Shown here: in pieces, positions 1-8,170 of the stretch | How positions within the stretch are numbered: the stretch's first letter is position 1 | Layout of the letters: each line of letters opens with the position of its first letter | NCBI GenBank assembly: GCA_963779845.1 | Contig: CAVZZV010000002.1 | Coordinates: forward strand, 1-64,000 | DNA: 64,000 bases | Direction of reading: 5' to 3' | DNA from: CAVZZV01 sp963779845 | GTDB lineage: Bacteria > Bacteroidota > Bacteroidia > Bacteroidales > GCA-2748055 | The notes under the pieces: generated by a model | Told to the model about the DNA's origin: nothing | Seen by the model: only the letters and a program-made list of their open reading frames with translations | Database searches by the model: none | Program-made: the position numbers and the translations under genes

Positions 1-1
1 A

Positions 2-604
2 ATAACCGGCAGCTATTATTTCCGCATCGTTCCGGAAAGTTACGATGAGAAAATTATTCAACAGATTGCCTCTCTCGGCCATGAAATTGGATACCATTAT
101 GAGGATCTTACTCTTGCACGGGGGAATATGGATAAAGCGATCGATCTGTTCGCCAAAAATCTTCAGACTTTACGGGCTCATTATCCCGTCTCAACTGCCT
201 GTATGCACGGCAGTCCCGCAAGTCCCTGGGATAGTAAGGATCTATGGAAGCATTATCACTACCGCGACTTTGGGATTATCGGTGAACCCTACCTGGATAT
301 CGATTTCTCCAAAGTTCTTTATCTTACCGATACCGGCCGCCGGTGGGACGCGGAAAAAAGCAGTGTGAGGGACAAAGTGGCGGGGGAGAGTGTCCGTTCT
401 CGTTACCACTTCCATTCCACTTTCGATATCATCAGGGCAGCGGTCAGGGGGGAACTGCCTCAGGAGATCATGATCACCCTCCATCCCCAGCGCTGGACGG
501 ACCGAGCCGTTCCGTGGATGAGAGAGCTTGTGGTACAGAATATGAAGAATGTGGTGAAGAGGAATAAAAAGCTGTTGCAATTGTCCCGGAAGCTCAATTC
601 TTAA
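2..604 (+). CDS. Polysaccharide deacetylase-like protein, C-terminal part (5' end outside window)
   Basis: The reading frame is open from base 2 and ends at 604, so about 200 residues of the C-terminus are present. The visible part resembles NodB-fold polysaccharide deacetylase-like proteins of Bacteroidota exopolysaccharide loci. It has GHEIGYHYEDL near the window start, a plausible metal-site His pair, then a MHGSP segment and a late TLHPQRW segment. It would act on an envelope or capsular glycan. The neighbouring sugar transferase (3788) and Wzi-like protein (8645) fit an exopolysaccharide role. Whether the metal site is complete cannot be judged without the N-terminus. Confidence 0.65.
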   Translation: MTGSYYFRIVPESYDEKIIQQIASLGHEIGYHYEDLTLARGNMDKAIDLFAKNLQTLRAHYPVSTACMHGSPASPWDSKDLWKHYHYRDFGIIGEPYLDIDFSKVLYLTDTGRRWDAEKSSVRDKVAGESVRSRYHFHSTFDIIRAAVRGELPQEIMITLHPQRWTDRAVPWMRELVVQNMKNVVKRNKKLLQLSRKLNS

Positions 605-605
605 C

Positions 606-646
606 CAGTCTCCCAGTCTCCCAGTCTCTAAGTCCCTCCGTCCCTC
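606..646. repeat. Short CAGTCTCC-rich dispersed repeat
   Basis: Several CAGTCTCCCAGTCTC units followed by TAAGTCCCTC lie just after the stop codon at 604. Related stretches occur at about 2410-2450 and 3637-3686, each in the gap beside a gene. This is a low-complexity dispersed repeat with no coding potential. Confidence 0.55.
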
Positions 647-659
647 AACCCATCCCCCA

Positions 660-1880
660 TCAATACAAAAACCCAAACAGCCACAGCGGTATCCTCTTCC
701 CTAACCCCACTTCGATGTCATCCAGGGCCAGGTAAGCATCTGCCATGTTTTCAAGCTCTGACGGCTCCTTATCCCTTCCCCCGATTTCAAAGAGAAACCG
801 GCTGTCAGCCAAAAAATCCCCTTTTTCGGTATAGCTGATGTTGTGCCGGGAGCGGATCTGGTTGAAAAAGAATGTTTCCCGCACAGTTCCCATGCTCAGG
901 TTTTCCGGGGAAAGGATTTTCAGAAGATTCGTATTGTTGAGATAGATTTTATCAGGTTTATTCACTATCCTGCCCCGGGTGCCGCTTTTTGACAGATTGG
1001 ATATTATTTCTGATTTTTCCAGTAGGTTGAGATAATTGAGTAAGGTACGCGAATCACTTATATTTAAAACCGAACGAAGATTTGATAAATTCGGAGTATC
1101 GGGAACGGAGCCGGCTACCGAGGCCAGCAATTTCTTGATTTTGAATATGCTTTCATAGGAAATCTCCAGGGAAGAGGGAATATCCGTTTCCAATACTTCA
1201 TTCAAAATATCAATTAACCTGCTTTGAAATTTCTTTTTTGATTCCTTGTAAAAGGGATAAAATCCCCGCTCAAGATATTCTTTAAAGAAGGGGAACACTT
1301 TTATCCGGGTACTTATTTCCCTGGAAATATCACTGTGATCAGAAAGTATCTTTGATAAGGGATAGGGACCGGTATCAATACTATCTTCAAAATATAAATA
1401 CTCCCGGAAGGAGAATCCTTTCATGGTATAGGAACTCCTCCAACGGCTTAAATCACCCTGACCTTTATAGTCCCTGATAATTGAAGAACCGGAATAAATG
1501 ATGTGTAAACCGGGAAATTCATCATAAACAGCCTTTAGTTCCGCCGACCAGTCATAGTTTTTTTGCTTCGGCGGATATTTGTGTACCTCATCCAGGAAAA
1601 GATATTTTCCGCCCATTCTGTAAAATTCTCCCGCCAGCTCCTGGAGGGAAGCGGAAAAGAAATGAGGATGTTCCAGGCTGGCGTAGAGCGCAGAACCCCT
1701 GACGGCTCTGTTCAGCTCAGAAACCTTCTGGAGCATAAGAGTGGTTTTCCCAAACCCACGGGCTCCGGTAATCTCTATCAGCCTGTCCTGCCAGTCTATT
1801 TCTGTGTAAAGATACCTCCGCTTTGGAGCCTGCCGGGCCCCTGCTATCCCCTCATTAATTTCAAACAACTGTTGTAACAT
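660..1880 (-). CDS. AAA+ ATPase of the AAA_14/DUF4143 type
   Basis: A 406-residue predicted cytosolic ATPase. The Walker A is GARGFGKTT near residue 40 and the Walker B is KYLFLDEVHKYPP near residue 95, followed by a sensor-like IIYSGSS. The C-terminal half (about 200-400) has the winged-helix and nuclease-like layout of DUF4143 proteins, including a late FLFEIGGRDKEPSE segment. The family is common and often mobile or defence-associated in Bacteroidota, but its cellular role is not established. A second member is at 22707-23864. No operon partner is visible, and an AT-rich gap of about 290 bp follows before the next gene. Confidence 0.75.
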   Translation of the reverse strand: MLQQLFEINEGIAGARQAPKRRYLYTEIDWQDRLIEITGARGFGKTTLMLQKVSELNRAVRGSALYASLEHPHFFSASLQELAGEFYRMGGKYLFLDEVHKYPPKQKNYDWSAELKAVYDEFPGLHIIYSGSSIIRDYKGQGDLSRWRSSYTMKGFSFREYLYFEDSIDTGPYPLSKILSDHSDISREISTRIKVFPFFKEYLERGFYPFYKESKKKFQSRLIDILNEVLETDIPSSLEISYESIFKIKKLLASVAGSVPDTPNLSNLRSVLNISDSRTLLNYLNLLEKSEIISNLSKSGTRGRIVNKPDKIYLNNTNLLKILSPENLSMGTVRETFFFNQIRSRHNISYTEKGDFLADSRFLFEIGGRDKEPSELENMADAYLALDDIEVGLGKRIPLWLFGFLY

Positions 1881-2143
1881 GATGGATTATGTATGATAAA
1901 CCACAAAAATAATAAAATAAATGTAATGTATACCTTAAAAATATGAGTATAATAATGTAATGCAATACATAAAATATAAATGTCAGTTTAAATAGACTCT
2001 CGGCGACAGGCAAAAATTTCGTGCCATCCTGATATTACGATTTCCTTTCTTTCTTCAAGAAAAGAAAAGAAACAAAGAAATTATTCGGTTCGAAAATTTC
2101 GATTTGCTTGAAACTTTGTCATGCTAATCTCAACTAAAATTTA

Positions 2144-2151
2144 TAACTTTG
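2144..2151 (+). promoter_or_regulatory. Bacteroidota -7 element (TAACTTTG)
   Basis: TAACTTTG matches the Bacteroidota -7 consensus TAnnTTTG and lies 20 bp before the ATG at 2171. No TTG at the usual -33 spacing is obvious, so the call rests on the -7 element and its position. Confidence 0.4.
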
Positions 2152-2170
2152 AAAAAACAATTCTAAAGAA

Positions 2171-2332
2171 ATGAGTGAGGATCAAATTAAATATGGTTGT
2201 GACCTCGAAGATCAAAAAAGATTAACTTCTGATCCATCCTTTTTCAAGAAGAGTCAACAAGACTACGACTGGTTGGGACATGGAATGTACTTCTGGGAAA
2301 ATAATGAAAACAAGTCTTTTAATTCAATTTGA
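2171..2332 (+). pseudogene. N-terminal fragment of a DUF3990-like (ADP-ribosyltransferase-fold) protein
   Basis: The ORF encodes 53 residues, from MSEDQIKYGCD through DYDWLGHGMYFWENN to a TGA at 2332. The GCD...DWLG(H/K)G(I/M)YFWE pattern is the start of a family of about 150-180 residues related to DUF3990, which has an ADP-ribosyltransferase-like fold. Here the frame stops right after the conserved FWENN, so about two thirds of the protein is missing. A -7 element at 2144 shows the promoter has survived. Family assignment is from motif memory. The cause of truncation is unknown, and nothing similar follows in other frames. Confidence 0.45.
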
Positions 2333-2508
2333 TCGTTCTCCTCTTTTTTAATACTTGCTAATATTTTGCATAAAACAGTTGATTTTAGCCTGTAAGCTGA
2401 ATCCTCCATTTCACTTTATCCCTTAGCCACTCAGTCCTCCAGTTTCACCTTGCTTTTATCAATCCATTGCTTAATTTTGCAGAGGAAACCCGTACATTCA
2501 GTGCAATT

Positions 2509-3519
2509 ATGAAAGCAGATCTTCTGAAAGATATTTACAGACAAATCAGAGACCTTTATACTCTTCAACCCTGGGAAGAGCTTTCCGAAACCGATATTTT
2601 TGGTATCCGCTTGCCGGAAAAAGAGCAGGTGTATTATGTTTCTGTTATCGGTGGAGCTAATCAAATGAGAGGCATATCCTTCTATAAAGGCAACAATGCC
2701 CTGGCTTCTTTCTGGTTCATACAAAATACCGAAGGCTTTCAGCCGGAGTCCATTCTGAATATTCCTCATTATATGATCACGTTTGATGAATCGGATATAT
2801 TTCCTGATGAACAAAAATCGCTGATGAAAAAATCGGGCATTTCATTCGAGGATATGCATGAATACCCGGTTATTCATGAGGTGATCCCCGGACGGGTCCC
2901 GGAATTTCCCCAGGACGAAAGCCTTGCAGATCTGCCCGTTCTGCTTGAACAGTCCTTAAACGTTCTTCAACGAGCCACGCAGGATAAGGACCTCTTTTGG
3001 CCGGATAAAAATAATGAAGAATTATACCTGGTCCGCAAGCAGTCAGAAAAATCCGGCGAATGGGAGGACACTGCTGAGCTGAGTAAAACAGACATTCAAA
3101 AGTTTAAGATAAGCTATCAGAAGGAATCATTGGAAAAACTCATCGCCAAACAAAAAAAGCCGGTCGTGTTGCAACTGGATCTGAACCTCCTTCCGGCACC
3201 CACAAAAGATGAACGGGATATTGGTTTTTTCCCCTTTACCCTTCTGATAATAGATAAGGAAAAGAATAAGGTGCTCGAAATGGAGAATCTTGTCCCCTTG
3301 CCGGATGTCCATACCATGTATGAGTCTGTTCCGAAAAAGGTTCTTGAACTTCTAAATAAACTACCCTACAAGCCTTTCAGAATTGAAATCAGAAATGAAA
3401 TATTAAATACCCTGCTGGACAAAATTCTAAAACAGGCCGGCATCGATCTTAAACTAACCGAACATCTAAAAGTCCACGACCTTTTCTTTGAATCCCTGAA
3501 GGATGAATTATTGAAGTAG
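2509..3519 (+). CDS. Conserved hypothetical protein (possible DUF7309/DUF6930 domains)
   Basis: A 336-residue protein starting at the ATG at 2509 (MKADLLKDIYRQIRDLY). The frame is open for 14 more codons upstream, but that stretch looks like leader DNA. The N-terminal half includes DIFGIRLPEKEQVYYVSVIGG and FWFIQNTEG segments. The C-terminal half includes a PVVLQLDLNLLPAP strand and a PFRIEIRNE segment. This resembles the two-domain DUF7309-DUF6930 hypotheticals. There is no signal peptide or membrane segment, so it should be cytosolic. Function is unknown. It stands alone between repeat-bearing gaps, and the name is tentative. Confidence 0.6.
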   Translation: MKADLLKDIYRQIRDLYTLQPWEELSETDIFGIRLPEKEQVYYVSVIGGANQMRGISFYKGNNALASFWFIQNTEGFQPESILNIPHYMITFDESDIFPDEQKSLMKKSGISFEDMHEYPVIHEVIPGRVPEFPQDESLADLPVLLEQSLNVLQRATQDKDLFWPDKNNEELYLVRKQSEKSGEWEDTAELSKTDIQKFKISYQKESLEKLIAKQKKPVVLQLDLNLLPAPTKDERDIGFFPFTLLIIDKEKNKVLEMENLVPLPDVHTMYESVPKKVLELLNKLPYKPFRIEIRNEILNTLLDKILKQAGIDLKLTEHLKVHDLFFESLKDELLK

Positions 3520-3636
3520 CTGTCAGTTTTTTTACATCTGTCTCATTAAATTCATCCGAAGGCGCCTCCATACTCCCTGATCATTGGTCCATCGTCCCAC
3601 CCCCGGTCAATGACTCACTGTTCTCCTTCCAATATC

Positions 3637-3686
3637 CCTTAGTCACTTAGTCCTTCAGTCTCCCAGTCTCCCATTCTCTTACAATT
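3637..3686. repeat. Short CAGTCTCC-rich dispersed repeat
   Basis: This copy reads TTAGTCACTTAGTCCTTCAG then CAGTCTCCC units, and is the same type as the block at 606-646. It lies in the 250-bp gap before the sugar transferase. Confidence 0.5.
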
Positions 3687-3767
3687 CCCCCCCACAGTTT
3701 CTCCTCCAATCCGCGAAAAACCTGATAAAGAAATGGGTTTTCGTGAGATCCTGACCACATTTTTTCC

Positions 3768-3775
3768 TACCTTTG
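3768..3775 (+). promoter_or_regulatory. Bacteroidota -7 element (TACCTTTG) of the sugar transferase gene
   Basis: This is a perfect TAnnTTTG element ending only 12 bp before the ATG at 3788. It overlaps the alternative TTG start at 3773, which argues against that start. A start site a few bases downstream would leave almost no 5' leader. Confidence 0.5.
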
Positions 3776-3787
3776 AAAAAATTTCAA

Positions 3788-5308
3788 ATGGCAGTGCGGC
3801 ACAGGACCATCGTTTTTATTGTCGATCTGGTCATCCTGATTATCTCCTTCCTGATCATGGCAGTCTGGAAACCTGCCACTCCGAATTACCTTTCTCTCCG
3901 TTATATCCTGGGACTCGGGATTTTGCTGGTCTCCTGGATTCTCTTCTCCCTCTATTTTAAGAAATACACCCTTAAACAAAAGTATACCCTCGGAAGGATC
4001 CTGAGGAGGCTTTTACTTTCCAATCTTGCCGCGCTCTCCTCCATAGCCGTTTTTATGGTCTTCTTTACCATAACCGGTTATTCCCGGACTATCCTCTTCG
4101 GAACCGTAGGCTTTGCCACCCTTATGGAGGTGCTTTCGGCTTACCTCTATTTCTACCTTATCCATACCCGCGATGAGGCTACCGATCTCTTTAACCCCAT
4201 TCCTCCGGAGGAAGTTTTTGATCCCTCCGCCCAGCCGGTAGCCTTTCATGAGATGGTGGCCTCGGGTGAGATGGTCCTTGAGGCGGTAACCAATGAATGC
4301 GGGCCCAATGCCGCGAAATTCCTTAAATCCTATACCAATTTCGACGATCCGAGGGTGCTGGTTATCTCAACCACCACCCTTTTTAATGTACAGTTCCAAC
4401 CCAATAATTATTTCCGGCAGGTAATAAACCTGAAGCGGGTAAACGATATCCAGTATATCAATAAGTTCTTCGAGACCGTGAACCGGAAGCTGCCGGTGGG
4501 CGGTGTTTTTATCGGGACAGGCGAAACCAAGGAGCAGCGAAAGAAACGGATATACCGGAAATATTCCCCGGTCCTGAACCGGATCATTTATTTTTTCGAT
4601 TTCGTGGTGAAAAGGGTCTTTCCCAAGTTTGCCCTTACCAAAAAAATCTACTTTCTGCTTACCCGGGGACAAAACAGGGTCGTTTCCAGGGCGGAGATCC
4701 TCGGCCGACTTTATTCATGCGGATTTAAAGTGGTGGAAGAAAAGAATATCGATAATATGTTTTACTTCGTGGTGAGTAAGACCTGCGAGCCGGCATACGA
4801 TATGAACCCCACCTACGGCCCCTTTGTCAAGCTTCAACGGATCGGGAGGGAGGGAGCACTCATCAAGGTATACAAGTTAAGAACCATGCACCCCTATGCG
4901 GAGTACCTCCAGGAGTATGTCTATGAACTGCAGAATCTGCAGGATGGCGGCAAATTCAGGAACGATTTCCGCATCTCCGGCTTTGGGAAAATCATGCGGG
5001 CACTATGGCTGGATGAATTGCCTATGATATTCAATCTTTTTAAGGGTCAGCTTAAAATTGTCGGTGTCCGACCCCTCTCCCGGCAATATTTCGACCTCTA
5101 TTCGGAGGAGCTGAAAGCCCTGCGGATAAAATACAAGCCGGGACTTGTCCCTCCTTTCTATGCCGATCTTCCGGTGACCCTGGAGGAGATCCAGGAATCG
5201 GAGATGAAGTACCTGATTGCCTACGCCCGCCAACCTTTCCGAACCGACTGGGTCTATTTCTGGAGGGCCTTCGGGAATATCGTTTTCAGGAAAGCACGGT
5301 CGAATTAG
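3788..5308 (+). CDS. Sugar transferase, undecaprenyl-phosphate phosphoglycosyltransferase type
   Basis: A 506-residue membrane protein with four or five hydrophobic segments in the first 120 residues, a long soluble middle, and a C-terminal bacterial sugar transferase domain. The C-terminal domain includes VYKLRTMHPYAE, RALWLDELPMIFNLFKG and KIVGVRPLSRQY, the catalytic signature of WbaP/PglC-type enzymes. It would start polysaccharide repeat-unit synthesis by moving a sugar-1-phosphate onto undecaprenyl phosphate. The expected N-terminal transmembrane priming domain is present, with a middle region longer than in minimal enzymes. The start is the ATG at 3788, because the TTG at 3773 overlaps the -7 element. 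The deacetylase-like gene upstream and Wzi-like gene downstream support an exopolysaccharide role. Confidence 0.85.
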   Translation: MAVRHRTIVFIVDLVILIISFLIMAVWKPATPNYLSLRYILGLGILLVSWILFSLYFKKYTLKQKYTLGRILRRLLLSNLAALSSIAVFMVFFTITGYSRTILFGTVGFATLMEVLSAYLYFYLIHTRDEATDLFNPIPPEEVFDPSAQPVAFHEMVASGEMVLEAVTNECGPNAAKFLKSYTNFDDPRVLVISTTTLFNVQFQPNNYFRQVINLKRVNDIQYINKFFETVNRKLPVGGVFIGTGETKEQRKKRIYRKYSPVLNRIIYFFDFVVKRVFPKFALTKKIYFLLTRGQNRVVSRAEILGRLYSCGFKVVEEKNIDNMFYFVVSKTCEPAYDMNPTYGPFVKLQRIGREGALIKVYKLRTMHPYAEYLQEYVYELQNLQDGGKFRNDFRISGFGKIMRALWLDELPMIFNLFKGQLKIVGVRPLSRQYFDLYSEELKALRIKYKPGLVPPFYADLPVTLEEIQESEMKYLIAYARQPFRTDWVYFWRAFGNIVFRKARSN

Positions 5309-5387
5309 TTTGGAGTTTGAGTAGAATTAGTTTGGAGTGTGAGTGAGAAGCAAGAGGAGAGCACAGTCTGATCTAATGATTTTTTAC

Positions 5388-5665
5388 CGCAAAGGCGCAA
5401 GAGGAAGGCAAGGTGTGGAAGAGAAAATCCAAGGCAGGTAAAGGAAGAAGATTTAACCGCAAAGCACGCAAGGATAGTTTAACCGCAAAGCTCGCAAGGG
5501 TGGCAGGGGACTTTAACCATAAGGTACGCAAGGATAGTTTAACCGCAAGGAGCGCAAGGGTGGCAGGGGACTTTAACCATAAGGTACGCAGGGATTTGTG
5601 TAACCGTAAGGAGCGCAGGGCATGGGGTGGATAATTTAACCGCAAGGGACGAAAGGGTAGCAAAG
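5388..5665. repeat. AACCGCAA-type repeat block with 60-bp tandem
   Basis: The block lies 80 bp after the sugar transferase. The stretch 5461-5620 repeats with an exact 60-bp period about 2.7 times; each unit has ACGCAAGGATAGTTTAACCG and GGCAGGGGACTTTAACC parts. Single TTTAACCGCAAA and GCGCAAGAGG elements flank it. Both strands are open for about 70-95 codons, but the translations are the repeat read through and have no family resemblance. It belongs to the same family as 6751-8170 and 27284-28000. Confidence 0.8.
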
Positions 5666-5790
5666 GGTGGTAGGGTTACAGGAATGCGGTAAGGTGAAAT
5701 AATTTGGATTAAACCGATGTCCTTACCAAAAATTTTTCGTTTTAGCTATTTAGCCGGCATAGGCTATACCGTTTGTTGTGCCGTCGTGCT

Positions 5791-6138
5791 TTATTCTAGA
5801 TCAATGATTATCATTATGTTTTCTTTGACGAGATTTATGAGGTCTTTAGGTAAATCCCCTATCTTTTTCAACAATCTATTATTATCTATAGCTCGTATTT
5901 GGTCAATCATAATATCACAATCTTGATTAACATTTGCCATCCTCTTCTTTAAATGAATTCTTAATATTTCAGATTCTTTCTTAATATTTGTAGTTATCGG
6001 ACAGATAATTGTTGAAGGATGGGGTATTTTATTAAGTAAATTCGTCTGAACCACTAAAACAGGCCTGGTTTTCCCTGGTTCTGTGCCAATCTGAGGGTTC
6101 AAATCAGCAATCCAAATTTCAAATTGATTAATCGACAT
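5791..6138 (-). CDS. MazF/PemK-family toxin (endoribonuclease)
   Basis: A 115-residue protein with typical PemK/MazF features: FEIWIADLNPQIGTEPGKTR at the N-terminus, PVLVVQTN, then PSTIICPIT and a late CDIMIDQIRAID. The family cleaves mRNA at short sequences and is held inactive by a cognate antitoxin. The gene overlaps the upstream antitoxin gene by 11 bp, the usual coupled arrangement. It sits between two repeat blocks. The length matches the family and no frameshift is seen. Confidence 0.88.
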   Translation of the reverse strand: MSINQFEIWIADLNPQIGTEPGKTRPVLVVQTNLLNKIPHPSTIICPITTNIKKESEILRIHLKKRMANVNQDCDIMIDQIRAIDNNRLLKKIGDLPKDLINLVKENIMIIIDLE

Positions 6139-6358
6139 AATCTACCTCCTCGAAATCTTTAAGTACGGCCATTGAATCTTTCTTTACTATTTCTGATTCC
6201 TTTTTAAGCCTTTTCTCAATGATTGCTCTTTTTTGAAATTTGTTATAGTAATCAATCGCCTCGTTAATGTACCTATTACGAGGTTTCTTAACCCTTGAAA
6301 GAATTTTTTCAGTTTCTCCAAAGATGACGTCGTCAATTTTTAATGATACTGTTTTCAT
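6128..6358 (-). CDS. Ribbon-helix-helix-type antitoxin partner of the MazF toxin
   Basis: A 76-residue basic protein immediately upstream of, and overlapping, the MazF-like toxin. It begins MKTVSLKIDDVIF, the pattern of a short beta-strand followed by a ribbon-helix-helix, with RYINEAIDYYNKFQKRA in the next helix. The acidic tail (DFEEVDYVD) is where the toxin would bind. It should repress the pair from the promoter at 6380-6387. Assignment rests on context plus the N-terminal pattern. Confidence 0.75.
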   Translation of the reverse strand: MKTVSLKIDDVIFGETEKILSRVKKPRNRYINEAIDYYNKFQKRAIIEKRLKKESEIVKKDSMAVLKDFEEVDYVD

Positions 6359-6379
6359 AATATTCTTATTTTAATATCA

Positions 6380-6387
6380 CAAAGGTA
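6380..6387 (-). promoter_or_regulatory. Bacteroidota -7 element of the toxin-antitoxin operon (TACCTTTG on minus strand)
   Basis: The plus strand reads CAAAGGTA, so the minus strand reads TACCTTTG, 22 bp upstream of the antitoxin ATG at 6358. Confidence 0.5.
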
Positions 6388-6458
6388 TATCATAAATGTA
6401 TATCAAACAAGTATTTTTTTGTTAATTTGAGCTGGCATTCCGCATGGGGCACAACTAA

Positions 6459-6508
6459 GAAGATTTAACCGCAAAGGGCGCAAAGTAACGCAAGGTGTGG
6501 AAGAGAGG
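6459..6508 (+). repeat. Solitary copy of the half-unit of the 102-bp repeat
   Basis: This single copy carries AAGATTTAACCGCAAAGG, CGCAAAGTAACGCAAGG and TGTGGAAGAGA, identical to one half of the array unit at 6751-8170. It is separated from the array by about 240 bp containing two gene remnants. Confidence 0.75.
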
Positions 6509-6539
6509 TAATGCTTAAGAGGAGTTGAATTAAGATTTT

Positions 6540-6635
6540 TTAGTCAGCTTCAGATATCAAATTTCCTTTAGCTATATTTTGAGTCACTAAAATTCGATCA
6601 ATCAAACGGTTTTTTATACTATCTAAAGCAGCCAT
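6540..6635 (-). pseudogene. Unrecognised 31-residue remnant between repeats
   Basis: The frame on the minus strand reads MAALDSIKNRLIDRILVTQN and then stops after ten further residues. The helical, charged start resembles the N-terminus of small antitoxin-type or regulatory proteins, but it is far shorter than those. It begins 6 bp after another truncated frame (6642-6756). Its 3' end lies 30 bp from the solitary repeat copy at 6459-6508. It could be the stump of a two-gene operon cut by repeat insertion. Function is unknown. Confidence 0.25.
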
Positions 6636-6641
6636 TTCTTT

Positions 6642-6756
6642 CTAAATTATTGAATATCTGTATCTTTCTAGTGGTAACCCAGTTTTGTTCTCAGTACACC
6701 ATGAAATTCCCTCTTTTGAAAAAGCACAAGATTGATTACTTTTGATTGGCCATTTT
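6642..6756 (-). pseudogene. Unrecognised C-terminal fragment abutting the 102-bp array
   Basis: The minus-strand frame enters from the repeat array and reads through SNQSCAFSKEGISWCTENK and LPLERYRYSII to a TAG at 6642. It has no start codon of its own because the array begins at about 6751. The composition looks like genuine protein (aromatic and Cys residues, no low complexity). It is best read as the end of a gene whose 5' part was replaced or displaced by the repeat array. Family not recognised. Confidence 0.25.
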
Positions 6757-8170
6757 CTGAAAATCCAAGGCAGATAAAGGATAACTGATGATTATATCAA
6801 TAACAATGGAGAGAGAAGATTTAACCGCAAAGGGCGCAAAGTAACGCAAGGTGTGGAAGAGAAAATCCAAGGCAGACAAAGGATAACTGATGATTATATC
6901 AATAACAATGGAGAGAGAAGATTTAACCGCAAAGGGCGCAAAGTAACGCAAGGTGTGGAAGAGAAAATCCAAGGCAGACAAAGGATAACTGATGATTATA
7001 TCAATAACAATGGAGAGAGAAGATTTAACCGCAAAGGGCGCAAAGTAACGCAAGGTGTGGAAGAGAAAATCCAAGGCAGGTAAAGGATAACTGATGATTA
7101 TATCAATAACAATGGAGAGAGAAGATTTAACCGCAAAGGGCGCAAAGTAACGCAAGGTGTGGAAGAGAAAATCCAAGGCAGGTAAAGGATAACTGATGAT
7201 TATATCAATAACAATGGAGAGAGAAGATTTAACCGCAAAGGGCGCAAAGTAACGCAAGGTGTGGAAGAGAAAATCCAAGGCAGGTAAAGGATAACTGATG
7301 ATTATATCAATAACAATGGAGAGAGAAGATTTAACCGCAAAGGGCGCAAAGTAACGCAAGGTGTGGAAGAGAAAATCCAAGGCAGGTAAAGGATAACTGA
7401 TGATTATATCAATAACAATGGAGAGAGAAGATTTAACCGCAAAGGGCGCAAAGTAACGCAAGGTGTGGAAGAGAAAATCCAAGGCAGACAAAGGATAACT
7501 GATGATTATATCAATAACAATGGAGAGAGAAGATTTAACCGCAAAGGGCGCAAAGTAACGCAAGGTGTGGAAGAGAAAATCCAAGGCAGGTAAAGGATAA
7601 CTGATGATTATATCAATAACAATGGAGAGAGAAGATTTAACCGCAAAGGGCGCAAAGTAACGCAAGGTGTGGAAGAGAAAATCCAAGGCAGGTAAAGGAT
7701 AACTGATGATTATATCAATAACAATGGAGAGAGAAGATTTAACCGCAAAGGGCGCAAAGTAACACAAGGTGTGGAAGAGAAAATCCAAGGCAGGTAAAGG
7801 ATAACTGATGATTATATCAATAACAATGGAGAGAGAAGATTTAACCGCAAAGGGCGCAAAGTAACGCAAGGTGTGGAAGAGAAAATCCAAGGCAGGTAAA
7901 GGATAACTGATGATTATATCAATAACAATGGAGAGAGAAGATTTAACCGCAAAGGGCGCAAAGTAACGCAAGGTGTGGAAGAGAAAATCCAAGGCAGACA
8001 AAGGATAACTGATGATTATATCAATAACAATGGAGAGAGAAGATTTAACCGCAAAGGGCGCAAAGTAACGCAAGGTGTGGAAGAGAAAATCCAAGGCAGA
8101 TAAAGGATAACTGATGATTATATCAATAACAATGGAGAGAGAAGATTTAACCGCAAAGGGCGCAAAGAGC
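6751..8170. repeat. Tandem array of about fourteen 102-bp repeat units
   Basis: Each unit is 102 bp and joins two parts: TTTAACCGCAAAGG / CGCAAAGTAACGCAAGG / TGTGGAAGAGAAAATCC, then GGATAACTGATGATTATATC / AATAACAATGGAGAGAG. Marker starts at 6788, 6890 and so on to 8114 give 14 copies at constant spacing. Units are almost identical. They differ mainly at one spot after AAGGCAG: GACA-like (A), GGTA-like (B) or GATA-like (C). The order is C A A B B B B A B B B B A C. One B unit has ACACAAGG for ACGCAAGG near 7762. Because 102 is 34 codons, a frame stays open through the array on each strand; this does not make it a gene. Confidence 0.95.

Noticed and set aside
2061..2100. A possible terminator-like AAGAAAAGAAAAG stretch
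   Set aside because: It is an A/G-rich tract that cannot form a stable stem.
3773..3787. TTG start for the sugar transferase
   Set aside because: The TTG is part of the TACCTTTG -7 element, so it would lie upstream of the transcript start.
5373..5663. Coding sequences on either strand of the 5.4-5.7 kb block
   Set aside because: Both frames only read the 60-bp tandem and flanking repeats.
6751..8170. CRISPR array
   Set aside because: The whole 102-bp unit is conserved; there are no variable spacers between short repeats and no cas genes nearby.
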